Source of the DNA: Actinomycetota bacterium
Lineage (GTDB): Bacteria > Actinomycetota > Actinomycetes > Mycobacteriales > Jatrophihabitantaceae
DNA: 18,633 bases
Direction of reading: 5' to 3'
Assembly: GCA_019241805.1 (NCBI GenBank)
Contig: JAFAWL010000040.1
Location: forward strand, 1-18,633
Position numbers and translations under genes: made by a program. Below, in pieces: positions 7,261 through 14,631 of this stretch. Positions within the stretch are counted from its first letter, which is position 1. The number at the start of each line of letters is the position of its first letter. Under the pieces are notes generated by a model, which was not told where the DNA came from, did no database searches, and saw nothing but the letters and a program-made list of their open reading frames with translations.

Positions 7261-8483
7261 CGTTGCTCGACGACGCAGTCGACGCCGCGGCTGCATCCGC
7301 CTTCCCGGAACCCGGTCGCGCCCGTGATCCGGTCGCCCCCCTCTCGGATCTGCTGCCCGGCATCGAGGTCGAGCCCGAGGCCGGGCGCCGCGTCGACTGG
7401 ATCCTCGTTGCCGCCGCGCTCGCGCTGTGCGCTTTGGGCACCGTGTTGGTGTGGTCGGTCACCCGCAACCTCGACGGTGTCGACGCCTCGCGTTCCTACC
7501 TGAAACGCAATCTGCTCAACGTAGGGATCGGTTGCCTGCTCGCATTGGTCGCCTGGCGACTGGACGCCCGCCAGCTTCGACTGATCGGTCCCGTGGTGTA
7601 CGTCCTCTCGCTGCTCGGGTTGCTGGCCGTCTTCGTCGTCGGCACCACCGTGAACGGCGCCCATGCCTGGATCCGGATCGGCGGCGGCTTCGCTGTCCAG
7701 CCGGCCGAATTCATGAAGCTCGGCCTCATCGTCGGCATGTCGGTGATGTTCGCCGCTCGCGCGATGGACCGGGACGACGACCAGCGGCCGACCACCTCCG
7801 ACGTCCTGATCGCCTTGGCGCTCCTGGCCGTCCCGCTGGGGTTGATCATGCTTCAACCCGACCTCGGCTCGGCAATCGTGTTGTGTGCGGCGGCCCTAGG
7901 CGTGCTGCTCGCGGGCGGGGTCCCGGCGCGGTGGCTGGTGGGGCTGATCGCTTTCGGGGCGCTCGGCGCGGTGCTCGCCGTCAAGGCCGGTCTGCTCGCC
8001 GAATACCAGCTCGACCGCTTCCGGGCGTTCGCCAATCCGAACATCGACACGCAGGGCGTCGCCTATAACGTCAACCAGGCGCGCATTGCGATCGCCGGCG
8101 GCCACCTGTTCGGCACGGGCCTGTTTCACGGGGCTGCTACCAACGGCGGTTACGTGCCAGAGCAACAGACCGACTTCATCTTCAGCGCGGCCGGCGAACA
8201 ACTCGGCTTCGTCGGTGGCGGAGCCATCATCGCGTTGTTCGCCGTCATCTGCTGGCGCGGGTTGCGCATCGCGGCCCAGTCCGACCGGATCGGCCGTCTG
8301 ATCGCCTGCGGCGTCGTGTGTTGGATGGCGTTCCAGGCGTTTCAGAACATCGGCATGAACCTCGGGCTCACGCCGGTCACGGGCCTGCCCCTGCCATTCG
8401 TGAGTTACGGCGGATCCTCGATGTTCGCCCAATCGCTCGCGATCGGGCTGCTGCTCGCGGTCAGGCGGGCGTCGCCGCGCTGA
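7257..8483 (+). CDS. rodA: Peptidoglycan glycosyltransferase RodA (SEDS family)
   Basis: RodA polymerises lipid II into glycan strands as partner of the class B PBP encoded just upstream. The reading frame is open from 6900, but that part overlaps PBP2. I start at TTG 7257, which overlaps the PBP2 stop as TTGA and gives 408 residues, the normal family size. A TTG at 7263 is an alternative. The protein has a 45-residue cytoplasmic N-terminus and about ten membrane segments. It carries the SEDS landmarks VQPAEFMKL (147-155), LQPDLGSAIV (199-208), YVPEQQTDFIFS (299-310) with its conserved acidic residues, and the signature NIGMNLGLTPVTGLPLPFVS (364-383). No Shine-Dalgarno is evident, so coupled translation is likely. 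Confidence 0.93.
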   Translation: MTLLDDAVDAAAASAFPEPGRARDPVAPLSDLLPGIEVEPEAGRRVDWILVAAALALCALGTVLVWSVTRNLDGVDASRSYLKRNLLNVGIGCLLALVAWRLDARQLRLIGPVVYVLSLLGLLAVFVVGTTVNGAHAWIRIGGGFAVQPAEFMKLGLIVGMSVMFAARAMDRDDDQRPTTSDVLIALALLAVPLGLIMLQPDLGSAIVLCAAALGVLLAGGVPARWLVGLIAFGALGAVLAVKAGLLAEYQLDRFRAFANPNIDTQGVAYNVNQARIAIAGGHLFGTGLFHGAATNGGYVPEQQTDFIFSAAGEQLGFVGGGAIIALFAVICWRGLRIAAQSDRIGRLIACGVVCWMAFQAFQNIGMNLGLTPVTGLPLPFVSYGGSSMFAQSLAIGLLLAVRRASPR

Positions 8484-8491
8484 ATCGCCCG

Positions 8492-8497
8492 TAGACT
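8492..8497 (+). promoter_or_regulatory. Candidate -10 element of a leaderless radical SAM gene promoter
   Basis: TAGACT lies 8 bases before the GTG at 8506, in the 22-base gap after rodA. Hexamer, spacer length and start codon are identical to those at folC (169-185). There is no Shine-Dalgarno, so a leaderless mRNA starting at or near the GTG is expected. A -35 is not recognisable. Confidence 0.55.
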
Positions 8498-8505
8498 GGC
8501 GCCCT

Positions 8506-10464
8506 GTGCGCACCTCCGGCGACGTCGAGAGCCTGTTTCCCCGACTCGAACCGTTGCTGTCGCGGGTCAGCAAGCCGATCCAGTACGTCGGCGGCGAACT
8601 GAACTCGCGCAGCAAGGATTGGCAATCGGTCGCGGTGCGGTGGGCCCTGATGTATCCGGACGCGTACGAGGTCGGCCTGCCCAACCAGGGCGTGCAGATC
8701 CTCTATGAGGTGATCAACGAACGCGCCGACGCGCTGGCCGAGCGTACGTACTCCGTGTGGCCCGATCTGGAAGCGCTGCTGCGCGAACACGGCATCGGTC
8801 AATTCACTGTCGATTCGCACCGGCCGGTGGCCGCGTTCGATCTGCTCGGGGTTAGTTTCTCGACCGAACTTGGATTCACGAATCTGCTGGTAGCGCTCGA
8901 CCTGGCCGGCATCCCGCTGCACAGCGTCGATCGTGATGAGTCCCATCCGATTGTGATCGCCGGCGGGCACGCCGCCTTCAACCCGGAACCGATCGCGGCT
9001 TTCATTGACGCCGCCGTGCTCGGTGACGGCGAACAGGCGGTCGGCGCCATCACCGATGTCGTTCGCGACGCGAAGGATGACGGCGCGTCTCGGGTCGAGT
9101 TGCTCGAACGGCTTGCGAGCACCGGCGGCGTCTACGTGCCCGGCTTCTACGACGTCGACTATCGGCCGGACGGCCGGATCGCGGCTGTGCGACCGAACCG
9201 TCCCGGCGTGCCGGAACGCGTCGTGAAGCACACGATCATGGACCTCGACGAGTGGCCCTATCCACGAACGCCGCTCGTGCCGTTGGCCGAGTCGGTCCAC
9301 GAGCGGATGAGCGTCGAGATCTTCCGGGGCTGCACGCGGGGCTGCCGGTTCTGCCAGGCGGGCATGATCACCCGGCCGGTTCGGGAACGAAGCATCGAGG
9401 GAATCGGCCGGATGGTCGAGCAGGGCCTGCGGGCCACCGGCTTCGAGGAGGTCGGGCTGCTGTCGCTGTCGAGCGCCGACCATTCGGAGATCGGCGAGAT
9501 CGCCAAGCAACTGGCCGACCGTTACGAGGACGACAAGGTGTCGTTGTCGTTGCCCTCAACCCGTGTCGATGCCTTCAACATCGATCTGGCCAACGAATTC
9601 TCTCGTAACGGCCGGCGATCCGGTCTCACGTTCGCGCCCGAGGGCGGCAGTGAGCGCCTGCGGCGGGTCATCAACAAGATGGTAAGCAAGGACGACCTGA
9701 TCCGTACGGTCACGGCGGCCTACAGCCAGGGCTGGCGGCAGGTGAAGCTTTATTTCATGTGCGGCCTGCCGACCGAGACCGACGAGGACGTGCTGGAAAT
9801 CGCCGAAATGGCGCACGACGTGATCCGCGCCGGGCGCGCCGCCACCGGCAGCCGCGACATCCGCTGCACCGTGTCGATCGGCGGTTTCGTGCCCAAACCT
9901 CACACACCGTTCCAGTGGGCGGCGCAGGCCGACCCGGAAACGGTCGACAGCCGCCTTCGCAAACTGCGGGAAGCGATCAACGCCGACCGCTCACTCGGCC
10001 GCAACGTAGGTATGCGGTATCACGACGGCGAGCCCTCGCTTGTCGAGGGCCTGCTCTCGCGCGGTGATCGGCGGGTCGCGGCGGTGATAGAGCGGGTGTG
10101 GCGCGACGGCGGGCGCTTCGACGGGTGGAGCGAACACTTCTCCTTTGCCCGATGGATGACTGCCTGCGCAAACGCGGGCGTAGACATCGGTTGGTACACC
10201 ACGCGGGAGCGGTCGGCCGATGAGGTCCTGCCCTGGGATCATCTCGACTCCGGCCTGGACAAGCAGTGGCTGTGGGACGACTGGCAGGACGCGCTGGCCG
10301 AATTCGAACAGGACGACTGCCGGTGGACTCCCTGCTTCGATTGCGGGGTGTGCGCGACGATGGGGACGGATATCCAGGTCGGTCCGACCGGGCGGAGACT
10401 GCTGCCGCTGCTGGCCCGCCCGACGTCCGGCGTGACGGTCGTCGATGGCGCGACGAGCTCCTGA
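8506..10464 (+). CDS. Radical SAM protein, TIGR03960-like, with B12-binding-like N-domain
   Basis: This 652-residue protein matches what I know of the uncharacterised TIGR03960 radical SAM family. Residues of about 40-190 look like a cobalamin-binding-type Rossmann domain (YEVGLPNQGVQILYEVIN; VIAGGHAAFNPEPIAAF), but I see no DxHxxG cobalt-ligand motif, so B12 binding is doubtful. The core has C276-x3-C280-x2-C283 for the [4Fe-4S]-SAM cluster (FRGCTRGCRFCQAGM), followed by FAPEGGSERLR and YFMCGLPTETDED, which are typical of radical SAM barrels. The C-terminus has C605-x4-C610-x2-C613-x2-C616, which could hold a second metal site. It overlaps the DUF2344 gene by 20 bases. Substrate and reaction are unknown. 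Confidence 0.9.
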   Translation: MRTSGDVESLFPRLEPLLSRVSKPIQYVGGELNSRSKDWQSVAVRWALMYPDAYEVGLPNQGVQILYEVINERADALAERTYSVWPDLEALLREHGIGQFTVDSHRPVAAFDLLGVSFSTELGFTNLLVALDLAGIPLHSVDRDESHPIVIAGGHAAFNPEPIAAFIDAAVLGDGEQAVGAITDVVRDAKDDGASRVELLERLASTGGVYVPGFYDVDYRPDGRIAAVRPNRPGVPERVVKHTIMDLDEWPYPRTPLVPLAESVHERMSVEIFRGCTRGCRFCQAGMITRPVRERSIEGIGRMVEQGLRATGFEEVGLLSLSSADHSEIGEIAKQLADRYEDDKVSLSLPSTRVDAFNIDLANEFSRNGRRSGLTFAPEGGSERLRRVINKMVSKDDLIRTVTAAYSQGWRQVKLYFMCGLPTETDEDVLEIAEMAHDVIRAGRAATGSRDIRCTVSIGGFVPKPHTPFQWAAQADPETVDSRLRKLREAINADRSLGRNVGMRYHDGEPSLVEGLLSRGDRRVAAVIERVWRDGGRFDGWSEHFSFARWMTACANAGVDIGWYTTRERSADEVLPWDHLDSGLDKQWLWDDWQDALAEFEQDDCRWTPCFDCGVCATMGTDIQVGPTGRRLLPLLARPTSGVTVVDGATSS

Positions 10465-11254
10465 GGGGCCGCCTCCGCCGCCGGTGGTTCAGCGCATCCG
10501 GTTGCGCTACGCCAAGCGCGGTCGGCTCCGGTTCACCTCGCACCGCGACTTCGCCCGGGCCTTCGAGCGTGCCCTACGACGGGCCGAGATCCCGATGGCG
10601 TACTCGGCCGGCTTCAGCCCCCACCCCAAGATCTCTTACGTCGGGGCATCGCCGACCGGTGTCGCGAGCGAAGCGGAGTACCTGGAGATCGGCCTGGCCC
10701 GCCGGGTCGATCCGCAGGCCGTGCGTCGCGAACTGGACGCCGCTCTGCCGCCCGGCCTGGACATCACCGAAGCGGTCGAGGCGGGTCCCGGATCCCTCGC
10801 CGAACGGATGCACGCGGCCCGTTGGCGGATCGAGTTCGACGCGCCGGCGCCGGAGGTCGCGGCCGCGCTAGCCGCGTTGCTGGCAACCTCCCAGGCGCTG
10901 GTCGAACGGCGGACCAAGGACGGCCGGAAACTCGTCGACGCCCGCGCCGCGATCCTCGCAGCGACCGTCGTCGACCCCGGCAACGGGCCGGAAGGGCATC
11001 AGCGTGCGATAATGGACGCGGTCGTACGGCTGACCACGCCAGCCATCCGACCCGACGACGTGCTTGCCGCCCTGGCGGCCGTCGGCGGTCTCGCCCGTAC
11101 GGTGCCGGCTCGAGCCGTGCGCCTGGCGCAGGGGCCGCTGGACGGTTCTGGCGGCGTGAGCGATCCGCTCGCGCTCGACCGCGCTATGGGCGTCGGCCCC
11201 GTCGGAACAGGCGTTCGCGAGGACGCCACCCAGCTCGACGAAGCGAACAGTTAG
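10445..11254 (+). CDS. DUF2344 (TIGR03936) radical SAM-linked protein
   Basis: This 269-residue protein begins with a Pro-rich leader, then the family core LRYAKRGRLRFTSHRDFARA (about 19-38), FERALRRAEIPMAYSAGFSP (39-58) and HPKISYVGASPTGVASEAEY. That block defines DUF2344, which is found next to or fused with TIGR03960 radical SAM proteins. Function is unknown; the Arg/Lys-rich core could contact nucleic acid, but that is inference. The ATG lies inside the radical SAM gene (20-base overlap), so the two are surely co-translated. The C-terminal 40 residues are low-complexity and acidic. The structured rne leader follows directly. Confidence 0.9.
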   Translation: MARRAPEGPPPPPVVQRIRLRYAKRGRLRFTSHRDFARAFERALRRAEIPMAYSAGFSPHPKISYVGASPTGVASEAEYLEIGLARRVDPQAVRRELDAALPPGLDITEAVEAGPGSLAERMHAARWRIEFDAPAPEVAAALAALLATSQALVERRTKDGRKLVDARAAILAATVVDPGNGPEGHQRAIMDAVVRLTTPAIRPDDVLAALAAVGGLARTVPARAVRLAQGPLDGSGGVSDPLALDRAMGVGPVGTGVREDATQLDEANS

Positions 11255-11518
11255 ACATTCAGGGTCGACCGCCGCGTGGTCGGTGTGGCGGCCCGACCAG
11301 CGGGCCGGCCGGCGCGTTGGGAACCGCTCGGCGCCAAAGCGCCGGCAAGAGCCCGAGAGGGTTAGCCCCAGAAAAACCGGCTCACCCCACCCAGCGGTGT
11401 GAGCGCCCTAAGACTTCGCGAACGTGCTCCCGCGCGTTCGTCGCACCTGCTCCTGTGCGGTCGCGGACCCGCCCATGACGGCGTCCGCGCCCAGGAGCCG
11501 AACGGAGATTCGAGAACA
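11255..11518 (+). promoter_or_regulatory. Stem-loop-rich leader upstream of RNase E
   Basis: This 264-base gap has no credible gene but can form at least eight consecutive local hairpins on the plus strand. They are: CGACC/GGTCG (11266-11282); CGGCCCG/CGGGCCG with loop ACCAG (11289-11307); CGGCGC/GCGCCG with loop CAAA (11329-11344); AGCCC-GAGA-GGGTT, a GNRA-type loop (11350-11363); GCTCAC/GTGAGC (11380-11404); a 9-bp stem CGAACGTGC/GCGCGTTCG with loop TCCC (11419-11440); CGCAC/GTGCG (11442-11459); and CGCGGAC/GTCCGCG (11462-11489). None is followed by a T-tract, so these are not ordinary terminators. RNase E mRNAs in other bacteria have structured 5' UTRs used for autoregulation; a similar role here is inference. 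Chance stems are common in GC-rich DNA. Confidence 0.5.
11418..11441 (+). other. Strongest hairpin in the rne leader
   Basis: The arms CGAACGTGC (11419-11427) and GCGCGTTCG (11432-11440) pair over 9 bp with one G-U pair, closing a 4-base TCCC loop; bases 11418 and 11441 add a further wobble pair. It lies about 80 bases before the rne ATG and is the longest stem in the leader. It could be a cleavage or autoregulation element. Only computed folding and comparison with relatives would tell. Confidence 0.5.
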
Positions 11519-14500
11519 ATGCCCGACGACAACGATTCAGAGGCAACCCGCACCACCAGCGACGCTTCGGCCCCGTCCGAGCCGACCGCACCAGCCAAGT
11601 CGCCGCGTAAGCGCGCTGCGAAATCGGTCAAGAAAGCGGCGCCCCCCGTCGAGCCGGACGGGAGAGCGGACGGCGGGGAGGTGAGCAGCAACGATGCCGT
11701 GAACGACGCCGACGCGCCGGTTGCGCGCAAAAGGGCGCCACGCAAGCGCACGGCGCCGGCGATTTCTACCGGCGACGGCGGATTGCCCGTCGACACTGTC
11801 GCCGAGAAAGCCGTTGACGGCGATCAGTCGGGATCGGCCGAGCCCGCGGCCCCGGTGAACGCCACGAAGCGGACGCGGAAGACCGTCGCGAAAAAGGCCG
11901 GTCCGCCCGCCGAGACCGGAGCCGAGACGAACACCCAGGCGCCCGAGCCGGGCAGCCTTTTCGACAGCGCCGACGTGCAGCCGTCTCGCCCCAAGAAGGC
12001 GGCCAAGCGCTCGCGCAAAGCGCCCACGGCCTCCCCCGAGTCGCGACTCGCGCCGAGCGAGGCCGAGCCGGGGGCCGAGGTTCGGACCGACGGGGCGACG
12101 GACACGGGCACAGCCGACGCCGGTCGGCCGGCGCTTGCCGCCCCTGCGGTGTTGTTCCAGGCTCCGGCCGCTGCTGTCGACGCCGACGCCGCCGCCGCAC
12201 CACGCCGACGGCGGGGCCGTGGTGCTTCGAGCGAAGTTGCGCCCGTCCCCGCGACGGCGGCGCCCGAGCTGTCCACGAGTTCCGACGAGCCTCCCGCGGA
12301 TGACGCGGCCGACGTCGAATCGAACGACGAACTGCGCGAGGTCGCCGAAGCCGAGGCCAGTGGCGCCCGGCGACGCCGCCGGCGGGGCCGGCGCGGTCGT
12401 GGTCGCAGCCGCGATGAGCTCGACGAGGCCGGTCCCGAGACCGAGGAACCCGGCGGTGAGGACGACGAGGCCGGGCGCGATGATGAGGCCGAGGCCGACG
12501 TCGACGTGGACGACGAGTCCGAGCCCGAGGCCGGGGACGAGGCCGGTGCGGGTGAGAGCACGCGCCGTCGACGGCGACGGCGGCGGCGGGCGGGAGCCGA
12601 GGACGCCGACGATGCCGGCGACGACCCCGAGAACACCGTCACGCACGTGCGCGAGCGGCGCTCCGAATCCGGCGACGACGGCGTGCGCGGGGTACGCGGA
12701 TCGACCCGGCTGGAGGCCAAGCGGCAACGTCGTCGCGAAGGACGGGAGTCGGGTCGTCGCCGTCCCTCGATTCTGACCGAGGCCGAATTCCTGGCCCGTC
12801 GCGAGTCCGTCGAGCGCGTCATGGCGGTGCGTGAGCGCGGCGACCGTACGCAGATTGCGGTGGTGGAGGACGGCGTGCTCGTCGAGCACTACGTCACTCG
12901 GGCGACCTCGACCAGTTACGTCGGCAATGTCTACCTGGGCCGGGTCCAGAACGTGCTGCCAAGCATGGAGGCCGCCTTCGTCGACATCGGCAAGGGGCGC
13001 AACGGCGTCCTCTACGCCGGCGAGGTGAACTGGGAAGCCGCCGGACTCGAAGGCAAGTCCCGCGCCATCGAGAACGCGTTGCACCCGGGCGACTCGATCC
13101 TCGTCCAGGTGACGAAGGACCCGATCGGACACAAGGGTGCACGGCTGACGAGCCAGGTCTCGCTGCCGGGCCGCTACCTCGTCTTCGTGCCGGGCGGTGG
13201 CATGACCGGCATCAGTCGCCGGCTACCCGACACCGAGCGGCAGCGGCTCAAGACGATTTTGAAGAAGGTCGTTCCGGACGATGCCGGCGTGATCATTCGG
13301 ACGGCGGCCGAGGGAGCCAGCGAAGAGGAACTGACTCACGACGTCGAGCGGCTCAGCGCCGAATGGGAGTCGATCAAAGCCAAGGCGGAACGGACCTCGT
13401 CGGCGCCGAGCCTGGTGCACGGCGAGCCGGACCTCGCCATCCGGGTCGTGCGCGACGTGTTCAACGAGGACTTCAAGCAACTCGTGGTCCAGGGAGAGCG
13501 CACCTGGGACACGATCTCGACCTACCTCTCCGACGTCGCTCCCGACTTGGCTGAGCGAGCCAGTCGCTATACCGGCACGGGCGACCTGTTCACCGATCTG
13601 CGGGTCGATGAGGGTCTGGCCAAGGCACTCGACCGTAAGGTCTGGTTGCCTTCGGGTGGCTCGTTGGTGATCGACCGCACCGAGGCGATGACCGTCATCG
13701 ATGTGAACACCGGCAAGTTCGTCGGCTCGGGCGGGAACCTCGAGCAGACCGTCACCCGCAACAATCTCGAAGCGGCCGAGGAGATCGTGCGGCAGCTGCG
13801 GCTGCGCGACGTCGGCGGGATCGTGGTCATCGACTTCATCGACATGGTGCTGGAGAGCAACCGCGATCTCGTGCTGCGCCGGTTGACCGAGTGCCTGGGC
13901 CGCGATCGAACCAAGCATCAGGTCGCCGAGGTCACGTCGCTCGGGCTGGTCCAGATGACGCGTAAGCGCGTCGGTGAGGGCCTACTCGAGGCATTCAGTC
14001 AGACGTGCGAGGTCTGCAAGGGGCGGGGCGTGATCGTCCACACCGACCCGGTCGAGCTCCGGTCCGGCGGTGAGGATGCGGGCGAGGAGAACGGCGGCCG
14101 CAAACGTGGTGGCGACGAAGCGCCGCGCAAGCGCGGTTCACGATCGCGGGCCAAGAAAGAGGCAGCGCCGGTCGTCGACGCCGAAACCGAGGAACGTCGG
14201 CGACTGGCCGCGACCGCGATGGCGGCGATCCATCGGGCGGCGCACGGCGAGGAGGACGACGTCGAAGACGACGCCGATCTGCTCAGCCAGCTGCAGGGCA
14301 TCGACGCCCTCCCCGCCGGTGGCGCCGGTGCGGTCGTCGTGGCCGAACTGTCCGAGCCCGTCTCGCCGGAGGAACTCGGTGGAGCGGCGTCCGTGGCCGG
14401 CCTCGATCCGGCCGACCTTCACGTGGAGCCAGCCGGTTCGTCCGGTTCGCCGGCTTCCCCGGATGCCGGATGGCCCGTGGAACGTGTCGACGAGCGCGCC

Positions 14501-14566
14501 CCGGCGCCCCGGCGTCGACGACGCGGCGCCAGCCGTCCGGCCGGACCCCCCGTCGCGGCTTCCTGA
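11519..14566 (+). CDS. rne: Ribonuclease E/G
   Basis: This endoribonuclease starts mRNA decay and matures rRNA and tRNA, cutting AU-rich single strands with a preference for 5'-monophosphate ends. The ATG at 11519 is chosen because GGAG lies 11 bases upstream (11504-11507); an upstream in-frame GTG at 11399 falls in a hairpin. The 1015-residue protein has a disordered N-extension of about 420 residues with Lys/Ala repeats, Arg clusters (about 228-236, 282-298, and nine Arg at 349-357) and an acidic block (about 299-346). The S1 domain follows from about 433. The DNase I-like catalytic core has D728 (VIDVNTGKF) and D772 (VIDFIDM), the Mg-binding aspartates. C830-x2-C833 forms the Zn-link. A charged C-tail ends with another Arg cluster. 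The layout matches actinobacterial RNase E, whose scaffold regions flank the core. Confidence 0.96.
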   Translation: MPDDNDSEATRTTSDASAPSEPTAPAKSPRKRAAKSVKKAAPPVEPDGRADGGEVSSNDAVNDADAPVARKRAPRKRTAPAISTGDGGLPVDTVAEKAVDGDQSGSAEPAAPVNATKRTRKTVAKKAGPPAETGAETNTQAPEPGSLFDSADVQPSRPKKAAKRSRKAPTASPESRLAPSEAEPGAEVRTDGATDTGTADAGRPALAAPAVLFQAPAAAVDADAAAAPRRRRGRGASSEVAPVPATAAPELSTSSDEPPADDAADVESNDELREVAEAEASGARRRRRRGRRGRGRSRDELDEAGPETEEPGGEDDEAGRDDEAEADVDVDDESEPEAGDEAGAGESTRRRRRRRRRAGAEDADDAGDDPENTVTHVRERRSESGDDGVRGVRGSTRLEAKRQRRREGRESGRRRPSILTEAEFLARRESVERVMAVRERGDRTQIAVVEDGVLVEHYVTRATSTSYVGNVYLGRVQNVLPSMEAAFVDIGKGRNGVLYAGEVNWEAAGLEGKSRAIENALHPGDSILVQVTKDPIGHKGARLTSQVSLPGRYLVFVPGGGMTGISRRLPDTERQRLKTILKKVVPDDAGVIIRTAAEGASEEELTHDVERLSAEWESIKAKAERTSSAPSLVHGEPDLAIRVVRDVFNEDFKQLVVQGERTWDTISTYLSDVAPDLAERASRYTGTGDLFTDLRVDEGLAKALDRKVWLPSGGSLVIDRTEAMTVIDVNTGKFVGSGGNLEQTVTRNNLEAAEEIVRQLRLRDVGGIVVIDFIDMVLESNRDLVLRRLTECLGRDRTKHQVAEVTSLGLVQMTRKRVGEGLLEAFSQTCEVCKGRGVIVHTDPVELRSGGEDAGEENGGRKRGGDEAPRKRGSRSRAKKEAAPVVDAETEERRRLAATAMAAIHRAAHGEEDDVEDDADLLSQLQGIDALPAGGAGAVVVAELSEPVSPEELGGAASVAGLDPADLHVEPAGSSGSPASPDAGWPVERVDERAPAPRRRRRGASRPAGPPVAAS

Positions 14567-14595
14567 TCGTCCGCTCCGGGCGCCGCGAGGCGGTT

Positions 14596-14625
14596 TTGCG
14601 CCGCGTGCGCGCGGTGCCGTAACCT
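14596..14625 (+). promoter_or_regulatory. Candidate promoter of rplU-rpmA
   Basis: A possible -35 TTGCGC (14596-14601) and -10 TAACCT (14620-14625) are separated by 18 bases. A start near 14631-14632 would give a 5' UTR of about 153 bases. That UTR begins almost exactly with a 7-bp hairpin (14632-14652). The -10 fits TAnnnT; the -35 matches only the TTG. Confidence 0.45.
14598..14617 (+). other. GC-rich hairpin after rne
   Basis: The arms GCGCCGCG and CGCGGTGC pair over 8 bp with one G-U and a TGCG loop, 31 bases after the rne stop. There is no T-run downstream, so it is at most a weak or Rho-assisted terminator, or a 3'-end stabiliser of rne mRNA. It overlaps the spacer of the candidate rplU promoter. 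Confidence 0.4.
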
Positions 14626-14631
14626 GTACAA

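Noticed and set aside
11006..11013. Extended -10-like TGCGATAAT inside the DUF2344 gene as an rne promoter
   Set aside because: The TGnGATAAT match is attractive, but no -35 is present and similar chance matches such as TATAAC occur inside PBP2 and rodA. It would need 5'-end data.
11537..13132. Long antisense frame of 531 codons opposite the rne N-extension
   Set aside because: It mirrors the repetitive Arg/Glu/Ala codons of the RNase E extension and has no recognisable domain or Shine-Dalgarno.
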